A stretch of 64,000 nucleotides of DNA from Catellatospora sp. KI3 (GTDB taxonomy: Bacteria > Actinomycetota > Actinomycetes > Mycobacteriales > Micromonosporaceae): assembly GCF_029948125.1 (NCBI RefSeq), contig NZ_JASAMB010000006.1, forward strand, positions 1-64,000. Reading direction: 5' to 3'. Positions within the stretch are counted from its first letter, which is position 1. The number at the start of each line of letters is the position of its first letter. Position numbers and translations under genes: made by a program. The notes beneath the pieces were generated by a model. It did not search any database and was not told the DNA's origin. It worked only from the letters and a program-made list of their open reading frames with translations. Positions 52,134 to 61,142 of the stretch are shown here, in pieces.

Positions 52134-52709
52134 TCAGGGGCGTTTACCCATGCAAAGGACGAAATCCAAACCAGCCAGCTCGCTGTCGAAGAAGTAGTGG
52201 TACCGGTATCCCTGCACGTCCCGGCACTCGCGGGTGTCGCTCGTCGCGTCGAAACGCGCCAGGATCTGCAGCGCTCCCGGCTCGCAGGGGGACATCACCA
52301 GGTCCGGGTCCTCTTCGGTGCCGATGTTGGCGACGCAGTCGCCCGGCTGCGCGAACCGCGCGGTGCGCGGCGCGGCCGACGGGGTCACCGTGGCCACCGG
52401 CAGCGGCTCGGTGGCCGACTCGAACGGGTCCGGCAGCACCCGCAGCGCGATCAGCACGGCGGCGAAGGCGATCACGCAGACGCCGAGCAGGGCCAGCCCG
52501 ATGATCGTCGGACCGCGCCCGCCCATCCTGGGCCGCGGCGGCGCCTGTACGAGGGGCAGCATCTCGGTGATGCGGTGGACCGCCGGTGTCTCGTCGTCCG
52601 GCTCGCCGCCGGTGCGGCGGTGGGCCGGGGTGTGCCGAGAACGCGCCGCGGGGTCGTCGTGGGTGTACAAACCAAGCTCCGCGAAGGACGAAAGAGGGGT
52701 GCCTGCCAA
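52134..52709 (-). CDS. Membrane protein with extracellular Cys domain (LppU/SCO3897-like)
   Basis: 191 residues. Hydrophilic N-terminus (1-65), one membrane helix (about 68-90), then an extracytoplasmic domain with GDCVANIGTEEDPDLVMSPC, CRDVQGYRYHYFFD and LDFVLCMG, likely two disulfides. This resembles the LppU/SCO3897 family. Divergent from the prepilin peptidase; the starts overlap in the sense that only 15 bp separate them. Confidence 0.68.
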   Translation of the reverse strand: MAGTPLSSFAELGLYTHDDPAARSRHTPAHRRTGGEPDDETPAVHRITEMLPLVQAPPRPRMGGRGPTIIGLALLGVCVIAFAAVLIALRVLPDPFESATEPLPVATVTPSAAPRTARFAQPGDCVANIGTEEDPDLVMSPCEPGALQILARFDATSDTRECRDVQGYRYHYFFDSELAGLDFVLCMGKRP

Positions 52710-52724
52710 GGTACCGTGCCCGCC

Positions 52725-53483
52725 ATGCCCCTCGATTCCACCGTCACGCTGATCTCAGCCGCCGCAGGTGCCGTCTGCGGGGCGGCGACGCCGCGGCTCG
52801 CCTACCGGCTGGCGGTCGCCTGGGACGAGCCCCGGCGCACCGGCTGCGGTGCCTGCGGGGCCGCGTTCGCACCCGGCCGGGCGGGCTGGCTGAGCCTGGC
52901 CGCCCGCTGCCCTTCCTGCGGTGCCGCGACCGGGCCGAGCCCGTGGTGGACGGTGCCGGTGGGGGCTGTCGCGGCGGCCGGGCTCGGGGCGAGCCTGCAC
53001 GGCTGGGCGCTCGCCGCCGCGCTGGTGGTCAGCGTCGCCGGCGTGCTGCTGGCCGCGATCGACCTCGCGGTGCACCGGCTGCCGGATGCGATCACGGCGC
53101 CGCTCGCGGTGGCGGTGCTGGTGCTGCTCGGCATCGGTGCGGCGACCGGCGGCGACTGGGCGGCGTACGGCACGGCCTGCCTGGCCGGGGTGGCGCTGCT
53201 GCTGGGCTTCGGGCTGCTCAGCGTGGTGTCCGGGGGGCAACTCGGGCTCGGCGACGCCAAGCTCGCCGGGGTGCTCGGCCTGCTGCTCGGCTGGTACGGC
53301 TGGCCGCTGGTACTGGCTGGCGCGGTGCTCGGGGTGCTGGTCAACGGGCTGGCCGCGATCGTCCTGCTGATCATGCGCAGGGTCGGCTGGCGCGGTTCGC
53401 TGCCGATGGGTCCGGCCCTGCTCGCCGGGGCCTGGCTCGCGATCGTGCTCACCGCCGCCGCCCCGGTGATCTTCAACAGCTGA
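52725..53483 (+). CDS. Prepilin peptidase (A24), Tad type
   Basis: 252 residues, about seven hydrophobic segments. N-terminal CGACGAAF and CPSCGAATG form a C-x2-C pair set seen in larger prepilin peptidases, and the aspartic-protease pair is in AIDLAVHRLPDAIT and GGQLGLGDAKLAG (GxGD). It cleaves the leader of the Flp pilin encoded downstream. ATG 52725. Confidence 0.92.
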   Translation: MPLDSTVTLISAAAGAVCGAATPRLAYRLAVAWDEPRRTGCGACGAAFAPGRAGWLSLAARCPSCGAATGPSPWWTVPVGAVAAAGLGASLHGWALAAALVVSVAGVLLAAIDLAVHRLPDAITAPLAVAVLVLLGIGAATGGDWAAYGTACLAGVALLLGFGLLSVVSGGQLGLGDAKLAGVLGLLLGWYGWPLVLAGAVLGVLVNGLAAIVLLIMRRVGWRGSLPMGPALLAGAWLAIVLTAAAPVIFNS

Positions 53484-54010
53484 CCCGGAAATCTGTTGAT
53501 CTTCAACTGTCGACGCTGAGGTGGGCGTCGATCGCGACGATCCCGGCCGCCGCCCGGCCAGTAGTCGATCTTGAGCGTTGACGTCGCGGGTCACCCGCCC
53601 GGGTTGCGGATCATCCGGGCAGGTCATAGACCTGTCCGTCTGGCGGACCGCTGTCGTGAAAGCGACTCGCTGTTCGCGCCGGAGCATTCGCGCGGGAAAC
53701 CCACCGGACCCGCCTGAGGCGATATATCCGAATTGCCATTAATTGCGTTTTTAACGCATCGCCCGATCATTTGAGGTCGTGTCACGGCCGCCGCGTCGTT
53801 TGCGCAGAGGGCGAATCGAGCCGATCACACATCGAGGGCGGACCGTCACAGCACGGCGTGACGTAGATCGCGGTCGGAGCCCGACGTGACCGTCTAGTGA
53901 CGGCGGGTGCCTCGCGTGGGCAGGCTCCCTGACGTCGGCCGCTCGGCCGGCGACTGCCATGGACCGGTCGCAGGAACGTGCGCCGGCCGTATCTGGGGGT
54001 GCTTCCGCAC
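53484..54010. other. Regulatory region upstream of the Flp pilin gene
   Basis: No gene seen in ~530 bases. The first half has a GATC-type inverted repeat (about 53491-53582) and a CAGGTC/GACCTG hairpin, probably terminating the peptidase. Around 53730-53770 is an AT-rich patch with the hairpin TGCGTT/AACGCA (53744-53758), a likely promoter zone. Five GTGAC/GTCAC pentamers lie at 53781, 53845, 53858, 53886 and 53897. Confidence 0.6.
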
Positions 54011-54199
54011 ATGCTCAAGCTCATCACCAAGGCACAGGCCGCCTGGGCCACCCGCGACCGCGGCGCCACCGCCGTCGAGTACGGCCTCATCGTCGCGCTC
54101 ATCGCCGCCGTCATCGTCGGCCTCGTCTACACCCTGGGCGGCGAGGTCAAGGACGGCTTCCAGACCGTCTGCGACCGGCTCAAGGGTTCGGCCTGCTGA
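54011..54199 (+). CDS. flp: Flp-type pilin
   Basis: 62 residues. A short leader ends RDRG, followed by ATAVEYGLIVALIAAVIVGL, the Flp cleavage site and assembly helix (Glu at +5). The mature pilin is about 44 residues. Major subunit of the Tad pilus. ATG 54011; no strong RBS. First gene of the tad operon that runs to 62069. Confidence 0.95.
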   Translation: MLKLITKAQAAWATRDRGATAVEYGLIVALIAAVIVGLVYTLGGEVKDGFQTVCDRLKGSAC

Positions 54200-54237
54200 C
54201 CTGCCCCACCCCTGCGGATCTGGAAGCGAGGCGAACG

Positions 54238-54636
54238 ATGAACAGCGGGCGTGACCGCGGCGCGGCCGCGGTGGAGATGGCGTTCCTGCTGCCGCTGCTG
54301 CTGCTCGTCCTGTTCGGCATCCTCGACTTCGGGCTGCTGCTGAAGGCGCAGATAGGTGTCACCGAGGCGGCTCGGGAGGGGGCCCGGGCCGCCACGGTCG
54401 ACACGCGCGGCGGTGCCGCCGCCGCCCGGGTCGCCCAGGTGGACAGCGCGTACAGCACCAGCGTCGTCAGCGCGTGCGGCGCCGATCCGAGCCCGGGCGA
54501 CACCGCCGTGATCACGGTGACCTACCGGTACGACTGGGCCACCCCGGTCGGGGCGCTGGCCGGGATCTTCGGCGGCGGCGGGTACGGCACCGGCCTGACA
54601 GTGCGCGGCACGGGGGTCATGCCATGCCGGGCCTGA
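54238..54636 (+). CDS. tadE: TadE-like pseudopilin
   Basis: 132 residues. DRGAAAVEMAFLLPLLLLVL is the TadE signature with a cleavable Gly-Ala site, and the rest is a small extracellular domain with two Cys. Minor pilin or assembly factor of the Tad system. ATG with GCGAGGCGAAC upstream. Confidence 0.9.
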   Translation: MNSGRDRGAAAVEMAFLLPLLLLVLFGILDFGLLLKAQIGVTEAAREGARAATVDTRGGAAAARVAQVDSAYSTSVVSACGADPSPGDTAVITVTYRYDWATPVGALAGIFGGGGYGTGLTVRGTGVMPCRA

Positions 54637-55736
54637 ACCCGCGCGGCCGCCGCCGCGACGCGGGCGGCGTGTCGACCATCGTCGCGATCGTCCTGGCCGG
54701 GGGCGTGCTGCTCGGCATGTCCGCGCTGGTCGTGGACGTGGGCCAGATCTACGCCGAGCGCGAGGAGCTGCAGTCCGGCGCCGACGCCGCGGCGATGAAG
54801 GTCGCGCTCGACTGCGCCCGGCACCGGACCGCCTGCGGCTCGACCGCGCGCACCGGCGCCGAGCTGATCTCCGACGCCAACGCCAAGGACGGGCGCTCCA
54901 GCATCCTGGAGCTGTGCGGCCGCGACGCCGGCGGACGGCTGTCGCGCTGCACCCTGCCCGACTCGGGCGGACTGGTCGACTGCATCGGCAGCGCGCCGGC
55001 GTCGGGCGACTACGTGCAGGTGCGCACCCGGACCGAGGTGGCGGCCGACGACTACGTGCTGCCGTTCACCTTCGCGCAGACCCTGACCGGGGTCGGCGCG
55101 GGCACGACCGTCGGCGCCTGTGCGCGGGTCGCGTACGGCCCGCCCAAGGGCGGCCTGGCCGTGACGATCTCGCGCAACGAGTACGAGTGCGCCATGGCGG
55201 CGGGCACCGTCGCGGCACCCCCGTGGCCGCCGAACCCGTCCGCGACCCGCGAGGTCGTGCTCGGAGTGCACGGCGGGGCCGCGCGCACCTGCTACACCGG
55301 CGGCCCGCCGTCGGGCTGGGACGTGCCCGGCGGGTTCGGCTGGCTCGACGAGGACGCCGGCCCGTGCCGGTTCCTGCTCGGCGCCGACCTCGACTACGAC
55401 GGCGACAGCGGCACCTCGGCCTCGCGGGACTGCAAGACCGCGCTCGCGGACCTGCGCACCTCGCACCAGGTGATCGCCCTGCCGATCTACGACGGCGAGC
55501 GCGGCCGGGGCTCGAACGCGCAGTACCACCTCTACCGGCTCGGGGCCTTCGTGGTCACCGGCTACTCGGTGCCGGGCCTGCACGAGGCGTCCAACGTGAA
55601 CCCGTCCTTCGACCCGTGCCGCGGCACCGACAAGTGCATCTACGGCTACTTCGTCGATGTGGAGTTCCTACCCGGCGACGTGGGACCGGACCCGGGCACC
55701 GACCTGGGGCTCGCTGTCGTCAAGACCATCGGCTGA
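54624..55736 (+). CDS. TadG-like pilus-assembly protein
   Basis: 370 residues. GGVSTIVAIVLAGGVLLGMS is an N-terminal membrane anchor of the TadG/Flp type, then VDVGQIYAEREELQSGADAA, the helix usual after it. A long extracellular part has many Cys pairs. ATG overlaps the tadE stop by 13 bp. It probably forms a pilus-base or surface component. Confidence 0.85.
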   Translation: MPGLNPRGRRRDAGGVSTIVAIVLAGGVLLGMSALVVDVGQIYAEREELQSGADAAAMKVALDCARHRTACGSTARTGAELISDANAKDGRSSILELCGRDAGGRLSRCTLPDSGGLVDCIGSAPASGDYVQVRTRTEVAADDYVLPFTFAQTLTGVGAGTTVGACARVAYGPPKGGLAVTISRNEYECAMAAGTVAAPPWPPNPSATREVVLGVHGGAARTCYTGGPPSGWDVPGGFGWLDEDAGPCRFLLGADLDYDGDSGTSASRDCKTALADLRTSHQVIALPIYDGERGRGSNAQYHLYRLGAFVVTGYSVPGLHEASNVNPSFDPCRGTDKCIYGYFVDVEFLPGDVGPDPGTDLGLAVVKTIG

Positions 55737-55758
55737 CTCGTACGACAAGGAATTCCTC

Positions 55759-56523
55759 ATGACCCGGCGCATTCTCGGCATGGTGCTCGCCATCGTCCTC
55801 GCGGTGCTCGGCACCGCCTCCGTGCTCTTCTACGTCAACCGGACGCGCAACTCCGTGGCGGACGGGCAGACCGCGGTGACCGTGCTCGTCGCCACCCAGC
55901 GCATCGCCGCCGGGACCAGCGGCGCGGCGCTCCGGTCCCGGACGCTGTTCCAGGAGGTGGTGATGCCGGCCGGCAGCCTGCCCGACGACACGCTCACCTC
56001 GCTGCCCGCCGAACTCGACGACCTGGTTCTCACCCACGACGTCCAGCCGCGCCAGCTCCTGCTCAAGGGGATGTTCGACGCCCCGACGACGCTGTCGGGC
56101 GGCATCGCCGTGCCGGACAAGATGATGGCGGTCAGCCTCAAGCTGGCCGTGGAGGAGGAGGTCGGCGGGTTCGTCCGGCCGGGTTCGCAGATCGCCGTCT
56201 TCGGCACCTTCGAGCTGATCGACGAGGCGTTCAAGAAGGCCACCGGCCAGGAGAACCACGGCACGCGGCTGCTGCTGCCCCGGGTCGAGGTGCTGGCCGT
56301 CGGCGCGTACGGCGAGGACGGTGTGACCTCGGCCCAGCAGCGCGACTCCGAGGCCGAGGCGACCGGCAAGGTGACCCTGCTGGTCACCGTGGCGGTGACC
56401 CAGGCCGACGCGGAGAAGCTGATCCACGCCGTACGCGGTGCCGAGCTGTACCTCGCCCTGCTGACCGACTCGTCCGAGGTGCGGCCGGCGGTCGGCGTGG
56501 ACAACCGAACCCTGCTGCGCTGA
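55759..56523 (+). CDS. cpaB: CpaB/RcpC-like pilus-assembly protein
   Basis: 254 residues. One membrane helix (about 5-25), then a SAF domain (about 35-100) and the RcpC/CpaB domain with IAVPDKMMAVSLKLAVEEEV and GFVRPGSQIAVFGTF. ATG 55759 with AAGGA upstream. Anchors the assembly base in the envelope. Confidence 0.9.
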   Translation: MTRRILGMVLAIVLAVLGTASVLFYVNRTRNSVADGQTAVTVLVATQRIAAGTSGAALRSRTLFQEVVMPAGSLPDDTLTSLPAELDDLVLTHDVQPRQLLLKGMFDAPTTLSGGIAVPDKMMAVSLKLAVEEEVGGFVRPGSQIAVFGTFELIDEAFKKATGQENHGTRLLLPRVEVLAVGAYGEDGVTSAQQRDSEAEATGKVTLLVTVAVTQADAEKLIHAVRGAELYLALLTDSSEVRPAVGVDNRTLLR

Positions 56524-56529
56524 CCTGCC

Positions 56530-57777
56530 ATGACCATCATCTACGAGCGTGAACCCGCCCTCGCCCAGCACCTGGCCACGCTGCTGGGCGAGGCGGTGGT
56601 GGTGACCTCCGCCGACGGCCTGATCGCGCGCGTCAACGCCGACCGGGGCGAGCACCTGGTGCTGTTCGGCCCGAGCGCCCCGATCGAGGAGGCCCTCGGC
56701 TTCACCGAGCAGAGCCGCCGCCGCCGACCCGGGATGGGCGTGCTGCTGCTGCGTACCGACCTGTCCGGCCCGGCGCGCGCGGAGGCGATCGAGGCCGGGG
56801 TGCGCGACGTGGTGGACCCGGGCGACCATTCGGCCGTGCTGCGGGCGGCCGCGCGGTCGCAGCAGCTCTCCCAGCGGCAGAACAACGACACGGTGGTGCT
56901 GCCCCGGGTCGTGGTGCCGGAGCCGCCCGCCGGTGCGGACCCGCCCCGCGAGGAGGCCGGGCCGCCGCCGGAGGAGCCGGTGGGCGGGCAGGTGATCACG
57001 GTCTTCTCCGCCAAGGGCGGCAGCGGCAAGAGCACGCTCGCGACGAACCTCGCGGTGGCGCTGGCGCAGGGTACGAAGGCCGGCGGCCCCCGCCGCGTGT
57101 GCCTGATGGACCTCGACCTCGCCTTCGGCGACGTGGCGATCCTGCTCCAGCTGTCGCCCGACCGGACCATCGCCGACGCGGTGCCGGTGGCCGACCGGAT
57201 CGACGAGACCGGCCTGCGCACGCTGCTCACCCGGTGGGCCGGGGCCAAGGACACCCAGGTGGACGTGCTGCTCGCGCCGGTGCAGCCGGCCCAGGCCGAG
57301 GACGTCACCCGGGACCTGGTCACCGAGCTGATCCACCTGGCCCGCGCCGCCTACGACTACGTGGTGGTCGACACCGCCAGCGCCTTCAGCGAGCAGATGC
57401 TCGCCGCGCTGGACGCCACCCACCAGTACGTCCTCGTCGGCACGCCCGAGCTGCCCTCGCTGAAGAACCTGCGCGTGGTGCTCGACATGTTCGAGCTGCT
57501 CGACTACCGCCGCGAGGCCCGCACGATCGTGCTCAACCGGGCCGACTCGAAGGTCGGGCTGACCCTGGCCGACGTGGAGCGGGTGCTCCGCGTGCCGGTC
57601 GGCGCCTTCGTGCCCAGCAGCCGGGACGTGCCGCTGTCGGCCAACCGCGGCGTGCCGCTGGCCGTGTCCCACCCGCAGCACCCGGTCAGCGCCGCGATCC
57701 GCGAGCTGGCCGCCGACCGTTTCCTGGGCACCGCGGCGCCGGCCCGGCGCGGACTGTTCGCACGGAAGAAGGGCTGA
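56530..57777 (+). CDS. CpaE/TadZ-like MinD-type ATPase
   Basis: 415 residues. An atypical receiver-like N-terminus (1-115) is followed by a Pro-rich linker and a MinD fold with deviant Walker A AKGGSGKST at about 160, LMDLDLAFGD and VVVDTASAF. TadZ places the pilus machinery at a cell pole or site. Six bases after cpaB. Confidence 0.93.
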   Translation: MTIIYEREPALAQHLATLLGEAVVVTSADGLIARVNADRGEHLVLFGPSAPIEEALGFTEQSRRRRPGMGVLLLRTDLSGPARAEAIEAGVRDVVDPGDHSAVLRAAARSQQLSQRQNNDTVVLPRVVVPEPPAGADPPREEAGPPPEEPVGGQVITVFSAKGGSGKSTLATNLAVALAQGTKAGGPRRVCLMDLDLAFGDVAILLQLSPDRTIADAVPVADRIDETGLRTLLTRWAGAKDTQVDVLLAPVQPAQAEDVTRDLVTELIHLARAAYDYVVVDTASAFSEQMLAALDATHQYVLVGTPELPSLKNLRVVLDMFELLDYRREARTIVLNRADSKVGLTLADVERVLRVPVGAFVPSSRDVPLSANRGVPLAVSHPQHPVSAAIRELAADRFLGTAAPARRGLFARKKG

Positions 57778-57782
57778 CCGAG

Positions 57783-59231
57783 ATGTCCCTACAGGATCGG
57801 CTGGGCCAGCGCGGCAGCGCCGGCACCGGCTCCGGTGTGCTCACCGAGCGCATCGCCGGCGCGAACGAGGCGTCGGGCGCGTCCGCCGGGCACGCGGCAC
57901 CGGTCTCCGCGGTGCCCGTCAGCGGCATCCAGTTCGCCCGCCGCAGCACGCGCCGGGCCTACGACCCGCTCGCCGCCGTGCGCAAGCGCGCCCACCAGGC
58001 GCTGCTGGAGCAGCTCGGCCCGCAGCTGTACGACACCGTCGCCGACGACGTCGAGCTGGAGCGCCGGGTCCGCGAGGCGCTGCCCGAGGTCCTGGCCAAG
58101 GAGGAGGGCAACCTCACCGCGGGCGACCGCGCGACGGCGTACCGGCAGATCCTCGACGAGATCCTGGGACACGGGCCGATCGAGCCGCTGCTGCGGGACC
58201 CGGAGATCACCGAGATCATGGTGAACGCCTGGGACCGGATCTACGTGGAGCGGTTCGGCCACATCCATCCGGTCGAGGCCGCCTTCATGGACGAGGCGCA
58301 CCTGCGGCGCGTCATCGACAAGATCGTGTCGCGGATCGGCCGCCGGGTGGACGAGTCGTCCCCGATGGTCGACGCGCGCCTGCCCGACGGGAGCCGGGTC
58401 AACGCGGTGGTGCCGCCGATCGCCCTGGACGGCGCGGCGCTGACCGTCCGCAAGTTCGCCGCCGACCCGTACGGCGTCGAGGACCTGATCAAGTTCGGCA
58501 CCATGAGCGAGCGCGTCGCCGAGCTGCTGCGGGCCTGCGTACAGGGCCGGCTGGACATCCTGATCTCCGGCGGCACCGGCACCGGCAAGACGACGCTGCT
58601 CAACGTCGTCTCCTCGTTCCTGCCCGCCGACGAGCGGATCATCACCATCGAGGACTCGGCCGAGCTGCGGCTGGCCCAGGAGCACGTGCTCCGGCTGGAG
58701 TACCGCCCGCCCAACATCGAGGGCCGCGGCGAGGTGTCCATCCGGGACCTGGTCCGCAACGCGCTGCGGATGCGGCCCGACCGCATCGTCGTCGGCGAGG
58801 TCCGCGACGGGGCGGCCCTGGACATGCTCCAGGCCATGAACACCGGCCACGACGGCTCGCTGACCACCGTGCACGCCAACACGCCCCGCGACTCGCTGGC
58901 CCGCCTGGAGACGATGGTGCTGATGGCCGGCATGGACCTGCCCGTACGCGCCATCCGCGAGCAGATCGCCAGCGCCGTGGACGTGGTCGTGCAGCTGGCG
59001 CGGCTGCGCGACGGCACCCGTCGGATCACCCACATCACCGAGGTGACCGGGATGGAGGGCGACGTCATCACCATGCAGGACCTGTTCACCTTCGACTTCC
59101 GGGCCGGCGTCGACCAGTACGGCCGCCACCAGGGCGCGCTGCTCTCCACCGGCCTGCGCCCGAGGTTCCTGGACCAGCTCGCCGACCACAACATCACGGT
59201 CCGGCCCGACGTCTTCGGCAGGAGCGCCTGA
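57783..59231 (+). CDS. cpaF: CpaF/TadA secretion ATPase
   Basis: 482 residues. GTGTGKTT Walker A at about 264, the Asp box IITIEDSAELRLAQ, His box and Walker B RPDRIVVGEVRDG, plus LTTVHANTPRDSLARLE. The long N-terminal helix domain (about 60-200) includes HGPIEPLLRDPEITEIMVN. It powers pilus extension. Its stop overlaps the VWA-TadB start (TGATG). Confidence 0.97.
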   Translation: MSLQDRLGQRGSAGTGSGVLTERIAGANEASGASAGHAAPVSAVPVSGIQFARRSTRRAYDPLAAVRKRAHQALLEQLGPQLYDTVADDVELERRVREALPEVLAKEEGNLTAGDRATAYRQILDEILGHGPIEPLLRDPEITEIMVNAWDRIYVERFGHIHPVEAAFMDEAHLRRVIDKIVSRIGRRVDESSPMVDARLPDGSRVNAVVPPIALDGAALTVRKFAADPYGVEDLIKFGTMSERVAELLRACVQGRLDILISGGTGTGKTTLLNVVSSFLPADERIITIEDSAELRLAQEHVLRLEYRPPNIEGRGEVSIRDLVRNALRMRPDRIVVGEVRDGAALDMLQAMNTGHDGSLTTVHANTPRDSLARLETMVLMAGMDLPVRAIREQIASAVDVVVQLARLRDGTRRITHITEVTGMEGDVITMQDLFTFDFRAGVDQYGRHQGALLSTGLRPRFLDQLADHNITVRPDVFGRSA

Positions 59232-61141
59232 TGCGCCGCGCCCTCACCGCCGGTATGGCCGCCGTCCTGGCGCTGGCCGCCGCGATCTGCCCGAACGCCG
59301 CCTGGGCGGCGGGCGGCGAGCTGACCCTCTCCGGCCTGCGCCAGGAGGCCGGCCTGGTGGAGTTCTACCTGTCGGCGCGCGGCCTGCCCGCCGGCACCCG
59401 GCTCGACCGGGTCGAGGTTACGGCCGCCGGCCAGCCGCTCGCGGCGCAGGTGCAGCAGCTCGCGGCGGGGCGCGACGACCGGGTGCCGCGCCGGGCGGTG
59501 GTGCTGGTGCTGGACACGTCCGGCTCCATGAACGGCGCGCCGCTGCGGGCGGCCCGGTCGGCGGCCAGCCGCTACCTGCGGGACCTGCCCGCCGATGTCG
59601 AGGTCGGCATCGTCGCCGCCGGTGCCCCCGCCGCGCTCGCGCTGGCGCCCACTGCGGACCGGTCCGCCGCCGACCGGGCCCTGGCGGCGCTGGCAGCCAA
59701 GGGCGAGACCGCACTGTACGACGGAGTCAAGCTCGCCGGTGGTGCGCTGACCGGCGGCGGCTTCTCGTACCGGCGGATCGTCGCCCTGTCTGACGGCGCC
59801 GACACCGCCTCGACCGCCACCGCCGACGCGGCCCGGCAAGGCGCCGGCCAGGCCGGGATCGCGGTCGACACCATCGCGTTCCGCACCCCGGACGACGGCG
59901 CGGCCGCCCTGGCGGGCCTGGCGACCGGCACCGGCGGCACCGCGTACCAGGCGGCGGACACGCAGGCGCTGGCCGAGGCGTTCGTACGGGCCTCCTCGTC
60001 CCTGTCCATGCAGGTCCTGGTCCGGGTCACCGTGCCCGCGGCGCTGTCGGGCCAGCACGTCAAGCTCGCGGTGGCCGTCGGTGGCGCGGTCACCGAGCTG
60101 CCGCTCGACCTGGCCGTGAACACCAGCGTGAGCGAGCCGCTGACCGGCGTCGCCGCCCCGCCCCCCGGCGGGACCTGGCTGCTCGTGCTGCTGGTCCTGG
60201 TCTTCCTCGGGCTGCTGGGCCTGGCCCTGCTGGTGATCTCGCCGGTCTTCTCGACCGCCGAGCGCAGGCGGCGCCTGGCCCAGGTGGACCGGTTCGTCGC
60301 GCCGCAGCGCCGCGCCGCGCAGGCCGCGACGGACGGGTCGAGCCAGGTGACCGCCGCCGCGCTGGCCCTGTCGGCGCAGGTGGTGAAGTCCACCAAGGCC
60401 GAGGGTCGGCTCGCGACCCAGCTGGACCGGGCCGGGCTGCGGCTGCGGCCGCACGAGTGGCTGCTGCTGCGCGCGCTGGCCTGCTTCACGGCGGCGATGC
60501 TGCTCACCCTGATGGCGAACCTGGCGGTCGGGCTGTTCTTCGGGCCGGTCCTCGGCTGGGCCGCGACCTCGCTCTACCACCGGCGCCGGTCGGCCGGGCG
60601 GATGAACGCGTTCCGCGACGCGCTGCCCGACGCGCTGCAGCTGGTGGTGGGTTCGCTGCGGTCCGGCTTCTCGCTCGCCCAGGCGATCGACGCCATGGTG
60701 CGCGAGCTGCCGGACCCGATCTCGACCGAGTTCGGCCGGGCGCTGGGCGAGACCCGGCTCGGGGCCGATCTGGAGGACGCCCTCGACCGGCTGGCGACCC
60801 GGATGGGCAGCAAGGACCTCGCCTGGGCGGTGGTCGCCGTCCGGGTGCAGCGGGAGGTCGGCGGCAACCTGGCCGAGGTGCTGGCGAACACGATCGAGTC
60901 GATGCGGGAGCGGGAGCAGCTGTACCGGGAGGTGCGGTCGCTGTCGGCCGAGGGCCGGCTCAGCGCCTGGGTGCTGCTGGCGCTGCCGGTCGGGGTGGGC
61001 GCGTTCATGCTGCTGATCCGCGGCGAGTACATCCGGCCGCTGTACACCGAGCCGCTCGGGATCATGATGAGCGTCATCGGGGTGGCCCTGGTGGTCGTAG
61101 GCGCGTTCTGGCTCAACCGACTCGTCAAGATCGAGGTATGA
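59231..61141 (+). CDS. VWA-TadB fusion: extracellular VWA domain joined to pilus platform protein
   Basis: 636 residues. A signal peptide (1-26, ending AWA-A) leads to a VWA domain with intact MIDAS LDTSGSMNG near 94-102 and IVALSDGADTAS. After a hydrophobic segment (about 313-338) comes a T2SF/TadB half (about 390-630) with LPDALQLVVGSLRSGFSLAQ. The VWA part would lie outside the membrane, a metal-dependent adhesion or partner site built into the platform. TadB normally lacks this. Coupled to cpaF. Confidence 0.88.
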   Translation: MRRALTAGMAAVLALAAAICPNAAWAAGGELTLSGLRQEAGLVEFYLSARGLPAGTRLDRVEVTAAGQPLAAQVQQLAAGRDDRVPRRAVVLVLDTSGSMNGAPLRAARSAASRYLRDLPADVEVGIVAAGAPAALALAPTADRSAADRALAALAAKGETALYDGVKLAGGALTGGGFSYRRIVALSDGADTASTATADAARQGAGQAGIAVDTIAFRTPDDGAAALAGLATGTGGTAYQAADTQALAEAFVRASSSLSMQVLVRVTVPAALSGQHVKLAVAVGGAVTELPLDLAVNTSVSEPLTGVAAPPPGGTWLLVLLVLVFLGLLGLALLVISPVFSTAERRRRLAQVDRFVAPQRRAAQAATDGSSQVTAAALALSAQVVKSTKAEGRLATQLDRAGLRLRPHEWLLLRALACFTAAMLLTLMANLAVGLFFGPVLGWAATSLYHRRRSAGRMNAFRDALPDALQLVVGSLRSGFSLAQAIDAMVRELPDPISTEFGRALGETRLGADLEDALDRLATRMGSKDLAWAVVAVRVQREVGGNLAEVLANTIESMREREQLYREVRSLSAEGRLSAWVLLALPVGVGAFMLLIRGEYIRPLYTEPLGIMMSVIGVALVVVGAFWLNRLVKIEV

Positions 61142-61142
61142 C

